The translations under genes were made by a program, and so were the position numbers. Positions 1 through 6,169 of a stretch of 6,169 bases of DNA are shown piece after piece (within the stretch, counting starts at the first letter, position 1; the number at the start of each line of letters is the position of its first letter). The notes beneath the pieces are model-generated. The model did no database searches. It was not told the DNA's origin and saw nothing but the letters and a program-made list of their open reading frames with translations. The DNA comes from Thermoplasmata archaeon (lineage in GTDB: Archaea; Thermoplasmatota; E2; UBA202; JdFR-43), in contig QMSU01000068.1 of assembly GCA_003650975.1 (NCBI GenBank), positions 1 to 6,169 on the forward strand, in the 5' to 3' direction.

Positions 1-617
1 GTGCCCTCGAACCGGGTTCCCCCTCTCCATAATCCCTCTCCCCTGAAAAATATATGATGTGAAAAATCGATGTTCTTTCCATTTATCTTCATGCTTCCAT
101 TGGTAATGAAGAAGATTCCGTCAAATCGTGCGGGAAAAATCCTGCTGAAATCATCTGCAATGAACGGAATGCTTCTGTTCTCCACCTGACTTTCGTGCAG
201 CATCACAGTACCGGAAAAGCGTATGCTTATGTTACCGGAAATGTATCCATCAATTTCTGTGACATTTATGCCGTCGCCGGTCACCTGGCAGTCGTCTCCC
301 TGAATCACCACATAACTGGTGAATAATCGGTCGCTGTCCAGTACCGCTTCCTGGCATGCAAAACTGATGTCTCCCGATATCATCAGGTTTTCCATGTACT
401 GCGTTTCATTATTGATGGTGACATTGCTTTCATATGCTCTCAGTTCTGCACTGCCGTTTCCCTCGCAAGCTCCGTAAAATTGCAGGGCATCTCCCTCATA
501 GAAAATATCATCTGGCGTGGAAATATGTATTCCATCTGGAAAAAGAGAAATGAACATGGGAAATATGATGATTGCGGCAACAAGCGAAATGAACGTGACC
601 GTTGATGCCTTTCCCAT
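1..617 (-). CDS. Secreted or membrane-anchored protein of unknown function, 3' end cut by window edge
   Basis: An open frame without stops runs from an ATG at 617 to the left edge, giving 205 residues with the C-terminus missing. Residues about 6-26 form a hydrophobic segment after a short Gly-Lys start, so this is a signal peptide or an N-terminal anchor. The rest is polar and looks rich in beta strand. It carries seven N-glycosylation sequons (Asn 54, 65, 70, 118, 129, 147, 173) and three cysteines (51, 88, 110), which suits a protein facing the outside of an archaeal cell. I recognise no family. The start is supported by a TATA-like box centred about 25 bases upstream and the lack of a ribosome binding site, which together imply a leaderless transcript. 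It lies 74 bases downstream of the citD-citE gene on the same strand but appears to have its own promoter. Reality of the gene is fairly sure; function is unknown. Confidence 0.8.
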   Translation of the reverse strand, partial: MGKASTVTFISLVAAIIIFPMFISLFPDGIHISTPDDIFYEGDALQFYGACEGNGSAELRAYESNVTINNETQYMENLMISGDISFACQEAVLDSDRLFTSYVVIQGDDCQVTGDGINVTEIDGYISGNISIRFSGTVMLHESQVENRSIPFIADDFSRIFPARFDGIFFITNGSMKINGKNIDFSHHIFFRGEGLWRGGTRFEG

Positions 618-637
618 GGAGCAAAAGAGAAGAGATG

Positions 638-644
638 TTTAAAT
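638..644 (-). promoter_or_regulatory. TATA-like box for the left-edge secreted protein gene
   Basis: On the minus strand the sequence reads ATTATTTAAACA. Its TTTAAA core is centred about 25 bases before the ATG at 617. No Shine-Dalgarno-like purine run lies between the two, as expected for a leaderless archaeal gene. Confidence 0.5.
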
Positions 645-691
645 AATTTGTTGAATTTTACCGAATTCGCATCCAGGAAAGAATCATCGTA

Positions 692-1819
692 TTATTTATA
701 CAGCTCCGCAAGTTTCAGCACTCGCCGGGCCTTCATTTCCACGGGGAGATCTATCATCCTGCCATCCAGTGTGGCCACCCCATCACCGCTTTTTCTTGCC
801 TCCTCTATGGCGCTGATAATCTGTTTTGCCTTCTCCACTTCCTCTGGAGACGGCATGAAACACTCATGAATGGGTTCTATCTGCCCCGGATGAATGGTTC
901 CCTTACCATCAAAGCCCATCTCCACAATGCGCATGGTTTCCTCCCTCAACCCCTCTTCATCATCTATGTGAGGGTAAATGGTGTCCAGTGCCTGAATGCC
1001 GGATGCCTTCGCAGCAATGAGCAGCGCAAAACGCGGATACATCAGAGCATCCCAGGTGCGCCTCCCCCCCGTGTCTCTGGTGTAGTCCTCGGCGCCAAAG
1101 GCAAGGGCCACCACCCGCTCACTTGCCCGGGCAATCTCCCGTGCATTGGCGATGCCCTTGGCAGTTTCAAGGATGGGCATAATGTGGCAGTCGAGATTCG
1201 CCTCTGCCATAATTTTCTCGATTACCTCTATGTCTTCGCTGCTTTCCACCTTGGGCACGCAGATTCCATGGGGGCTGCCGTGGGTGATAACCCGCATATC
1301 ATCGGATGCCAGCTCCTTGTTGATTCTCACCCAGATTTCTGACCTCCCGAAATCCATGGACTGGAGGGCATTCTTTACGAGATACCGGGAATCATGTTTC
1401 TGCTCCAGAGGGACAGAATCCTCCAGATCCAGCATGGTGCAATCGCACCCGTAGACTGCGACACTGTTGATAAATCGGGGATTATTTCCCGGGACATACA
1501 AACGGCTTCTTCTTGGTCTGTCCTTTGCGGTCTTCCCCCTCCGTGCCTTCTTATCGGGCATGTCATTTCTGGTGGCCTTCACCAGTGCTGCTTCCAGCCG
1601 TGCCATGATGACATAATCTATGGCACCGTTTTCCTCTACGGTCACATCCGCCTCCACTCCGTATTCTTCAAGCTTGCCGCGCACCATATTCTGTATGTAC
1701 TCTTCGTACAGCGATGGGGTCTTGCTTGCGACTTTCACCGTGCCATTGCCCGGCGCAACTGAAATCTGGCAGTCCCGCGGGTTCAGCGTTCCCGCCTGTG
1801 CCTCTTCCATGACCTTCAT
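692..1819 (-). CDS. Fusion of citrate lyase acyl-carrier-like domain (CitD) and citrate lyase beta-like subunit (CitE)
   Basis: The 375-residue product has two parts. Residues 1-84 match CitD: an AGTL motif at 9-12, then a hydrophobic pattern ending in GAIDYVIMARLEAAL (65-79), like the CitD GALxxxLRARLEA stretch. Residues about 105-375 match CitE of the HpcH/HpaI aldolase superfamily: RLYVPGNNP (106-114), LDLED (130-134), VRIN (164-167, substrate-binding Arg165), Glu218 and Asp245 as likely magnesium ligands, and GFDGKGTIHPGQ (302-313). A basic linker (about 85-104) joins them. CitE cleaves citryl-thioester to acetyl-thioester and oxaloacetate; relatives cleave citramalyl-CoA or malyl-CoA. 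In bacterial CitD the phosphoribosyl-dephospho-CoA group sits on Ser14 of an ESSD or ESGD motif. Here the motif is NPRD, with Pro14, so the usual attachment residue is absent. No citF, citX, citG or citC lies nearby. The ATG overlaps the stop of the HD gene (ATGA) and follows a good ribosome binding site. The CitE fold is sure; the substrate is not, and a free-CoA lyase is a real alternative. Confidence 0.88.
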   Translation of the reverse strand: MKVMEEAQAGTLNPRDCQISVAPGNGTVKVASKTPSLYEEYIQNMVRGKLEEYGVEADVTVEENGAIDYVIMARLEAALVKATRNDMPDKKARRGKTAKDRPRRSRLYVPGNNPRFINSVAVYGCDCTMLDLEDSVPLEQKHDSRYLVKNALQSMDFGRSEIWVRINKELASDDMRVITHGSPHGICVPKVESSEDIEVIEKIMAEANLDCHIMPILETAKGIANAREIARASERVVALAFGAEDYTRDTGGRRTWDALMYPRFALLIAAKASGIQALDTIYPHIDDEEGLREETMRIVEMGFDGKGTIHPGQIEPIHECFMPSPEEVEKAKQIISAIEEARKSGDGVATLDGRMIDLPVEMKARRVLKLAELYK

Positions 1820-2319
1820 TGTATCCCCCTCGCTATCTCAAAGTCAATGAAATCACAGTGGTGCACCACGATTGCCTCGTTGCATCGCTTCACAAAATCG
1901 CCCTCCTTCGAATGAGCGGCAATGATATTGACAACCTTCTCATCGAGTCCCACTTCCATTGCAATGGCGGCACCAGAGACAGGGTGACGGATGTAGGTGC
2001 CGAGGGATGACTTCGTCACCACTCCATTGCGCATTTCATATTCCAGCAATTTGCCCACGTCATGGAGCAGGGCCCCTGCAATCAGTACATCCATGTGGAT
2101 ATCCTCTCTTTTCTTTCCGATGGCATATGCCATTGCCGTCACATTGTTGACATGCTGAACGTAGGGATATGCATCGGGAATCAACAGGGTGAAGGGTATG
2201 TCATCAAGAGTTTTCCATCCTCCTCTCTGCATGGCCATCTCATAACATTGCACCACCTTTCTTCTGAGCCCATCGTCCTTGATTTCAGCGAGCAGTGGAA
2301 ATACCTCCTCCAAGTTCAT
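1816..2319 (-). CDS. HD-domain metal-dependent phosphohydrolase
   Basis: The 167-residue soluble protein carries a full set of HD-superfamily metal ligands: His56, the His86-Asp87 pair in LLHDVGK, His112 in YIRHP, His136 in AAHS, and Asp156 near the C-terminus. The extra histidines between the HD pair and the last Asp are usual for two-metal HD enzymes that hydrolyse phosphomonoesters, nucleotides or cyclic nucleotides. The substrate cannot be told from sequence. I chose the ATG at 2319 because a TATAAAA box (2341-2347) is centred 25 bases upstream, which fits a leaderless start. The ATG at 2340 and the TTG at 2382 would lie next to or upstream of that box. The gene is followed by the citD-citE fusion with an ATGA overlap, so the two are made together. 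The HD call is sure; a link to acyl-CoA or citrate metabolism is inferred only from the coupling. Confidence 0.85.
   Translation of the reverse strand: MNLEEVFPLLAEIKDDGLRRKVVQCYEMAMQRGGWKTLDDIPFTLLIPDAYPYVQHVNNVTAMAYAIGKKREDIHMDVLIAGALLHDVGKLLEYEMRNGVVTKSSLGTYIRHPVSGAAIAMEVGLDEKVVNIIAAHSKEGDFVKRCNEAIVVHHCDFIDFEIARGIQ
1823..1831 (-). promoter_or_regulatory. Ribosome binding site of the citD-citE fusion, inside the HD gene
   Basis: The minus strand reads GAGGGGGAT, with five bases between the G run and the ATG at 1819. It lies in the last codons of the HD gene, which supports starting the fusion at 1819 and supports translational coupling through the ATGA overlap. Confidence 0.6.
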
Positions 2320-2340
2320 GAAGGGGTAATGGTGCACCAT

Positions 2341-2347
2341 TTTTATA
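2341..2347 (-). promoter_or_regulatory. TATA box for the HD/citD-citE operon
   Basis: The minus strand reads TATAAAA, centred at 2344, exactly 25 bases from the A of the ATG at 2319. An A-rich stretch (CAAAATG) just upstream could serve as the TFB recognition element. It is the best promoter match in the window and decides the start of the HD gene. Confidence 0.65.
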
Positions 2348-2420
2348 CATTTTGAACTGAACAATGTCCTATGGTGTTGCAATGAAAGGGATAATCTCGC
2401 GTTTCACCGTTTATGGGTAA

Positions 2421-2430
2421 CATTAAAAAA
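2421..2430 (+). promoter_or_regulatory. TATA-like box for the lipoprotein gene
   Basis: CATTAAAAAA is centred about 25 bases before the ATG at 2450. The bases between are pyrimidine-rich with no ribosome binding site, so a leaderless transcript is likely. It is divergent from the HD operon promoter, about 75 bases away. Confidence 0.5.
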
Positions 2431-2449
2431 CCACCGTGCTTATCTTCTT

Positions 2450-2938
2450 ATGGGATGGATTCCAAATAACAAAACCGTTCTTCTTGCTGGCGTACTACTA
2501 ATGGCAACGCTTGCAGGGTGTATTGAACCGGGAAAGGGGGAAACACTCTCAATTGGCGACTTCCATTTCTGTGCGGGCATCCGCGGTCTTGACATGTATG
2601 ACGAGCACCCCAACACCTTTAAGGAGGGAGAACAGATTTTCATGTACTTTGAACTGACCGGCTTCGAGAAAAAGGAGGGAATAGCCGACATCATCCAGAC
2701 ACTGACCATCATCACCCCAAAGGGGGACCCATTCGTTCTTGAGGGAAAACCCGTGGAAAGTTATGTGATGATTGATGAGGAGATACCCGCAAAGGATATG
2801 GATGTCCTGTGGTTCGATAATCATCTCCCGCCGGTGAATGAATCATGGGCAAAGGGAACGTACGATGTAAAAATTGCGGTGACAGATAGGGTTGCGGAAA
2901 AAACCGTCTCGTACAATACAGAATTTATCATCCTGTAA
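2450..2938 (+). CDS. Predicted lipoprotein of unknown function
   Basis: The 162-residue product starts with a lysine-containing head and a hydrophobic stretch (about 9-22) ending in the lipobox Leu-Ala-Gly-Cys (21-24). Cys24 is therefore the likely lipidated residue and the mature protein sits on the outer face of the membrane. The mature part alternates short hydrophobic and charged stretches, as in a beta-sandwich. It includes EGEQIFMYFELTGF (59-72), TLTIITPKGDP (84-94) and a final YDVKIAVTD strand pattern (138-146). I do not recognise a named family, and no catalytic motif is visible. The gene stands alone: it is divergent from the HD operon and convergent with ribC, leaving a 35-base gap. 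Alternatives include a substrate-binding or structural envelope protein. Lipoprotein export is well supported; function is unknown. Confidence 0.82.
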   Translation: MGWIPNNKTVLLAGVLLMATLAGCIEPGKGETLSIGDFHFCAGIRGLDMYDEHPNTFKEGEQIFMYFELTGFEKKEGIADIIQTLTIITPKGDPFVLEGKPVESYVMIDEEIPAKDMDVLWFDNHLPPVNESWAKGTYDVKIAVTDRVAEKTVSYNTEFIIL

Positions 2939-2973
2939 CCGGATGATGGACACACCGTATTTCAACATATCAT

Positions 2974-3843
<870 letters not shown>

Positions 3844-3856
<13 letters not shown>

Positions 3857-4542
3857 TGTTTCCATGCCTCCACAATTTCTTTCCCCTCGAGAAATACAAG
3901 CCCGTGCTCCCCGGCGTATTTCATCGCCTTTTCCTTCTTCAGACTTTCGCCGAAATCGAGCATCTCACATCCCGCCATGACCGGCTGGATGCCCGCCATT
4001 TCTGCAAGTGCAATTCCAAGTTCGGTATGTCCCTGTCGCTCGTGCAGAAGTTCTCTGGCAGCCCTGCATATTGGCACATGTCCGGGACTCCTGAATTTCT
4101 GCCCGAAAATTCTCTGGGCTGCGACCGCATTGAGTCCCTGAACCTCCCGCGACAGCTTCCCGAATGATGATATGGTGAGTGCCCTGTCCACATCGCGTAT
4201 TCCAGTGAATGTGTCCCTGTGGTTTATGGTGAGGGAAAATGATGACTTTGCATCATAGGGGATGTCGTTCGGAATCAGTTCCTTGAAAACAGGCCATCTG
4301 TTTGAGCACTTGTACATCACATCTGCGAGAAAGGGAAGACCCAGGGTTTCAGCAAGCCCGTGTTTCACCATGATGAAAATGAGGCCGCCACCATCTGTTC
4401 TCATCCGATGGATGGACTCCGGCTTTGTGAATTCCGCGGCAATGAAAAAATCGGTTTCCTCCTCACGCCCATCCGCATCATATACCAGAACAAAATGTCC
4501 TTTGCGTATTTCTTCTATGGCAGAATCAACTCGCTTGCTCAT
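3844..4542 (-). CDS. ribB: 3,4-dihydroxy-2-butanone 4-phosphate synthase
   Basis: The magnesium-dependent enzyme converts ribulose 5-phosphate to 3,4-dihydroxy-2-butanone 4-phosphate plus formate, supplying the four-carbon unit for lumazine. The 232-residue product is stand-alone, with no GTP cyclohydrolase II domain, as in archaea. Key stretches are YDADGREEETD (21-31, with acidic residues Glu27, Glu29 and Asp31), DIPYDAKSSFSLTINHRDTFTG (93-114, substrate and metal region), FRSPGHV (150-156), RQGHTE (169-174) and CEM (192-194). The archaeal REGETD motif reads REEETD here, a change at a position that also varies in bacteria. The segment between the TFTGI block and FRSPG (about 125-149) is several residues longer than I recall for the methanogen enzyme. 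The start overlaps the end of the eS17 gene by 17 bases, and the stop lies inside ribL. Confidence 0.95.
3867..3871 (-). promoter_or_regulatory. Ribosome binding site for ribL, within ribB
   Basis: The minus strand reads GGAGG inside the last codons of ribB. It is 10 bases from the ATG at 3856 but only one base from the ATG at 3865, so it favours the inner start. Confidence 0.45.
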
Positions 4543-4738
4543 TTTCGGCCGGTTTACTCTTTTCCATCATTCGAGAAATATATCCTGCTATCCTGTTTCG
4601 CACGTTTTTGGTATATCTGGTGGTCAATCGTTCCACCAGTTTCTTATTTTTTTCAAAATCCTCAGTAAACTCTCCCGGATACCTCTTAAGCAGTTCCTTT
4701 GCCAGCTTTTTAATGAATGATGGTTTCACGTTTCCCAA
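4526..4738 (-). CDS. rps17e: Small ribosomal subunit protein eS17 (S17e)
   Basis: This small basic protein of the 30S subunit is shared by archaea and eukaryotes and absent from bacteria. With the TTG at 4738 as start the product has 70 residues and begins MGNVKPSFIKKLAKEL, matching the MGN start usual for archaeal eS17. It continues with FTEDFEKNKKLVERLT and the conserved VRNRIAGYISR segment. An ATG at 4753 is in frame and would add five residues (75 total). I prefer TTG because AAGGTGAT lies at canonical distance before it and the family begins there. The last 17 bases overlap the start of ribB, making eS17 the first gene of the riboflavin operon. The tail after the conserved core (KSKPAENEQAS) is lineage-specific. 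Identity is sure; the exact start is moderately sure. Confidence 0.93.
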   Translation of the reverse strand: MGNVKPSFIKKLAKELLKRYPGEFTEDFEKNKKLVERLTTRYTKNVRNRIAGYISRMMEKSKPAENEQAS

Positions 4739-4741
4739 TGA

Positions 4742-4749
4742 ATCACCTT
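4742..4749 (-). promoter_or_regulatory. Ribosome binding site deciding a TTG start for eS17
   Basis: The minus strand reads AAGGTGAT, which pairs with the archaeal 16S 3' end (AUCACCUCC). Seven bases separate AGG from the TTG at 4738. The site would be inside the coding region if the ATG at 4753 were used. Confidence 0.6.
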
Positions 4750-4767
4750 GCATGATATAAGGAGCTC

Positions 4768-4775
4768 ATATAAAA
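4768..4775 (-). promoter_or_regulatory. TATA box for the eS17-ribB-ribL-ribC operon
   Basis: The minus strand reads TTTTATAT within a longer AT run (AAATATTTTATATG). Transcription would begin roughly at 4745-4750, downstream of the ATG at 4753, which again favours the TTG start. A shifted TATA about six bases further upstream would allow a leaderless ATG instead. A GAGCTC palindrome (4762-4767) flanked by ATAT lies just downstream; no operator can be claimed from that alone. Confidence 0.5.
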
Positions 4776-4944
4776 TATTTTTTACGAAGAGAATGGAAAA
4801 ACCGTAGATATATTCATCCATGCCTGTAAAGGTGTCATATCATTCGTGTTTCAGTGCGTCATAAAAACATTCATTGTCCCTGAGAAGGATGCCGCATTTT
4901 GATCAGCCTTCTGATAAGTAGCTCCGTGAATCTTTCGAAATACA

Positions 4945-4950
4945 TTTATA
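4945..4950 (+). promoter_or_regulatory. TATA-like box for the membrane protease gene
   Basis: TTTATA (in TACATTTATAG) is centred about 30 bases before the GTG at 4978, so transcription would start within a few bases of that codon. No convincing ribosome binding site is present. The rest of the 4754-4977 gap shows no gene, RNA or strong repeat. Confidence 0.45.
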
Positions 4951-4977
4951 GATTCTGTCGATTCTATTGAAATAGGT

Positions 4978-5664
4978 GTGTATATTCTCAAGATTGCCAT
5001 TGCACCAGTGATTTTTGCACTGATCATTCCGCTGGCATACTGCCACAAATGGAAAAAAGAGAGCCTTGAGAGGGTGGTGGTTCTTTCACTCTGCATACTC
5101 GGAATAGTGGGGTTATATCCAGCGGTAAATTATCTGGCGGGTATGTACGGAGATACCGGATATTTTCTTGGAAAATTTATTCTTTTTACGCTTCTTCCAT
5201 TTGCCGTCATTGCTTATTTTGAGAGATGGAATATCAGGGATGCATTGAAACACTTTGGTGTAAGAAAAGAAAAAGTATGGCCAAGCATATTCCTTGGAAT
5301 TGGGGCACTGGTAATAACCCTGCTTATCAGCCTGGCAATCACCTGGGGGAACGAGGGCATTACCTCGTTGTCCTGGAATGCGGTCATGTTCTTCGATGCA
5401 TTTAACGAGGAATTTCTGTTCAGAGGAGTTTTGTTCCTATACCTGTGGAAATTAACCGAATTAAGGATAGCATACGCAACATCCATCACCGCCTTTATTT
5501 TTGCCCATCCACAAAATTTCGAATCACTGTTTATTGTGTCAACTGCAGCACAGGGAATACTTTTGGCGGTTGTCACCCGCAGAACAGGGAACATACTGGG
5601 ACCCTGGATTTCCCACGGTCTCAATAGAACGGTGATTCAGGTAATTCGAGCATTACTTTTCTAA
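4978..5664 (+). CDS. CPBP-family intramembrane glutamic protease (CAAX protease-like)
   Basis: The 228-residue product is an integral membrane protein with hydrophobic segments at about 4-20, 34-54, 64-82, 105-128 and several more to the C-terminus. Three family motifs are visible: EEFLFR (154-159, the EExxxR signature with the catalytic glutamates), FAHPQN with His177, and SHGLNR with His213 and Asn216. Together these are the active-site residues of the CPBP/Rce1/Abi superfamily, which cleaves peptides within or next to the membrane. Substrates of archaeal members are mostly unknown; bacterial relatives act in prenyl-protein processing, bacteriocin immunity or regulated proteolysis. The start is GTG at 4978, chosen because a TATA-like box is close upstream and the first membrane segment follows directly. 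The gene stands alone and converges on the repeat protein, with 18 bases between the stops. The family is sure; the role is open. Confidence 0.92.
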   Translation: MYILKIAIAPVIFALIIPLAYCHKWKKESLERVVVLSLCILGIVGLYPAVNYLAGMYGDTGYFLGKFILFTLLPFAVIAYFERWNIRDALKHFGVRKEKVWPSIFLGIGALVITLLISLAITWGNEGITSLSWNAVMFFDAFNEEFLFRGVLFLYLWKLTELRIAYATSITAFIFAHPQNFESLFIVSTAAQGILLAVVTRRTGNILGPWISHGLNRTVIQVIRALLF

Positions 5665-5682
5665 TGTTGCAGAGAGGAGATG

Positions 5683-6169
5683 TTACCCCTCCCCATGCCA
5701 TTCGCTCCCTGATGACACCTTTGCCAGAATTCCCATGCTGCATGTAATGGCGAAATCCCACGGTGAACCGGGCGGAGTGATTCCCACAATGAATGTGGTA
5801 TAGGTACCGGTTTCAGCATCCCACATGGCGAGCATGGTGCAACTGCTGATGTTTCCCGCAAGTGATGATGCGGTGGTGGATATTGTTTTCCACCATCCGA
5901 TGGTGTTCCAGCCCGGATACAGGGTTACGTTGACAGTATTGAGCATCGTTCCGTTGAGTGAGAGCGCAGTGTCATTCGATACCTTCACGTAGTAGCCGAT
6001 ACCGTCATCAATGGCGAAATCCCAAGGTGAGCCGGGTGGAGTGATGCCCACAATAAATGTGGTGTATGTGCCTGTCCCTGCATCCCATGAGGCCAGCATG
6101 GTGCATTCAGGAACTGCTGCGGCAATACCTGATGCAGTATAATTGTTTTCCACAGGCACGGTGAAGAGA
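5683..6169 (-). CDS. C-terminal part of a repeat-containing surface protein, 5' end cut by window edge
   Basis: The frame is open from the right edge to a TAA at 5683-5685, showing 161 residues of a longer protein whose N-terminus lies beyond the window. It holds one complete 88-residue repeat and the start of a second. Each begins CTMLA(S/M)WDA, continues GTYTTFIVGITPPGSPWDFAI, and (in the complete unit) then GIGYYVKV, a Thr/Val-rich strand stretch and YPGWNTIGWW. Aromatic and glycine-rich WNTIGW blocks and many N-glycosylation sequons (such as NYT, NDT, NGT, NVT, NIS) are common in secreted archaeal proteins with tandem beta-rich domains. A GTG at 6159 could be read as a start, but it sits inside the repeat pattern and has no signal peptide after it, so it is not the true start. 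The second repeat stops early, ending about 20 residues after the WDFAI block. No sorting signal or membrane anchor is visible at the C-terminus. Ligand and role are unknown. Confidence 0.8.
   Translation of the reverse strand, partial: LFTVPVENNYTASGIAAAVPECTMLASWDAGTGTYTTFIVGITPPGSPWDFAIDDGIGYYVKVSNDTALSLNGTMLNTVNVTLYPGWNTIGWWKTISTTASSLAGNISSCTMLAMWDAETGTYTTFIVGITPPGSPWDFAITCSMGILAKVSSGSEWHGEG
5747..5841 (-). repeat. Coding tandem repeat, copy nearest the C-terminus
   Basis: This 95-base stretch matches 6011-6105 without gaps at a spacing of 264 bases (88 codons). By eye about 16 bases differ. Most changes are synonymous, since only 2 of the 32 encoded residues from CTML to DFAI differ. 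Confidence 0.85.
6011..6105 (-). repeat. Coding tandem repeat, upstream copy
   Basis: This is the partner of 5747-5841 and belongs to the complete 88-residue unit of the surface protein. The pattern may continue beyond the right edge. Confidence 0.85.

Noticed and set aside
618..691. A missing citF remnant next to the CitD-CitE fusion
   Set aside because: The 74-base gap is too short, and the following gene encodes an exported protein with no resemblance to the citrate lyase alpha subunit.
866..1342. Plus-strand open frame of 158 codons opposite the CitE domain
   Set aside because: It lies fully antisense to a gene with clear family motifs, and its translation shows no recognisable domain. 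It is a shadow frame.
2320..2382. N-terminal extension of the HD protein from the TTG at 2382 or the ATG at 2340
   Set aside because: The TATA box lies inside this extension at the right distance for the ATG at 2319, and the extra residues show no domain pattern.
4883..4912. Inverted repeat AGAAGG/CCTTCT with an 18-base loop in the gap before the protease gene
   Set aside because: Six pairs with a long loop and no T run is expected by chance and does not look like a terminator or structured RNA.
4754..4977. Possible FMN riboswitch, tRNA or small RNA near the riboflavin operon
   Set aside because: I see no conserved riboswitch core or tRNA arms with a T-loop motif, and much of the gap is upstream of the likely transcription starts on both sides.
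5683..5760. Frameshift as the cause of the shortened last repeat
   Set aside because: The tail still loosely follows the repeat pattern (GILAKVS against GYYVKVS) before the stop, and I saw no continuation of the repeat in another frame.

Overview
The window reads as euryarchaeal DNA of roughly balanced base composition. Three things point to archaea. There is a ribosomal protein of the eS17 family, found only in archaea and eukaryotes. There are archaeal-type riboflavin genes: the RibC riboflavin synthase that is unrelated to bacterial RibE, and the RibL-type FAD synthase. Several genes also have a TATA-like box centred about 25 bases before the start codon and no ribosome binding site, as in leaderless archaeal transcripts. 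The repeat-bearing surface protein and the mixture of leaderless and Shine-Dalgarno starts make a Thermoplasmatota-like lineage my guess, but the sequence does not prove it.

Left part (1-2347, all minus strand). A secreted or membrane-anchored protein of unknown function runs off the left edge and has its own leaderless promoter. Upstream of it lies a two-gene unit: a small HD-domain phosphohydrolase followed, with an ATGA stop/start overlap, by a fusion of the citrate lyase acyl-carrier subunit (CitD) to the citrate lyase beta subunit (CitE). The CitD part has proline where the prosthetic-group serine is expected, and no CitF, CitX or CitG is present here. This makes a classical citrate lyase doubtful and is the most interesting point in the window.

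Middle (2421-4775). A leaderless lipoprotein gene on the plus strand converges on a four-gene minus-strand unit read in the order eS17, ribB, ribL, ribC. All four genes overlap their neighbours (17, about 13 and 23-29 bases), so they are almost certainly one transcript with coupled translation. RibB supplies the four-carbon precursor 3,4-dihydroxy-2-butanone 4-phosphate, RibC makes riboflavin, and RibL adenylates FMN to FAD. Lumazine synthase and the riboflavin kinase are not in the window.

Right part (4754-6169). A 200-odd base gap holds two divergent promoters. It is followed by a CPBP-family membrane protease gene on the plus strand, which converges with an 18-base gap on the C-terminal end of a large surface protein. 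That protein is built of 88-residue repeats and runs off the right edge. I saw no RNA genes, CRISPR arrays, insertion sequences or origins.
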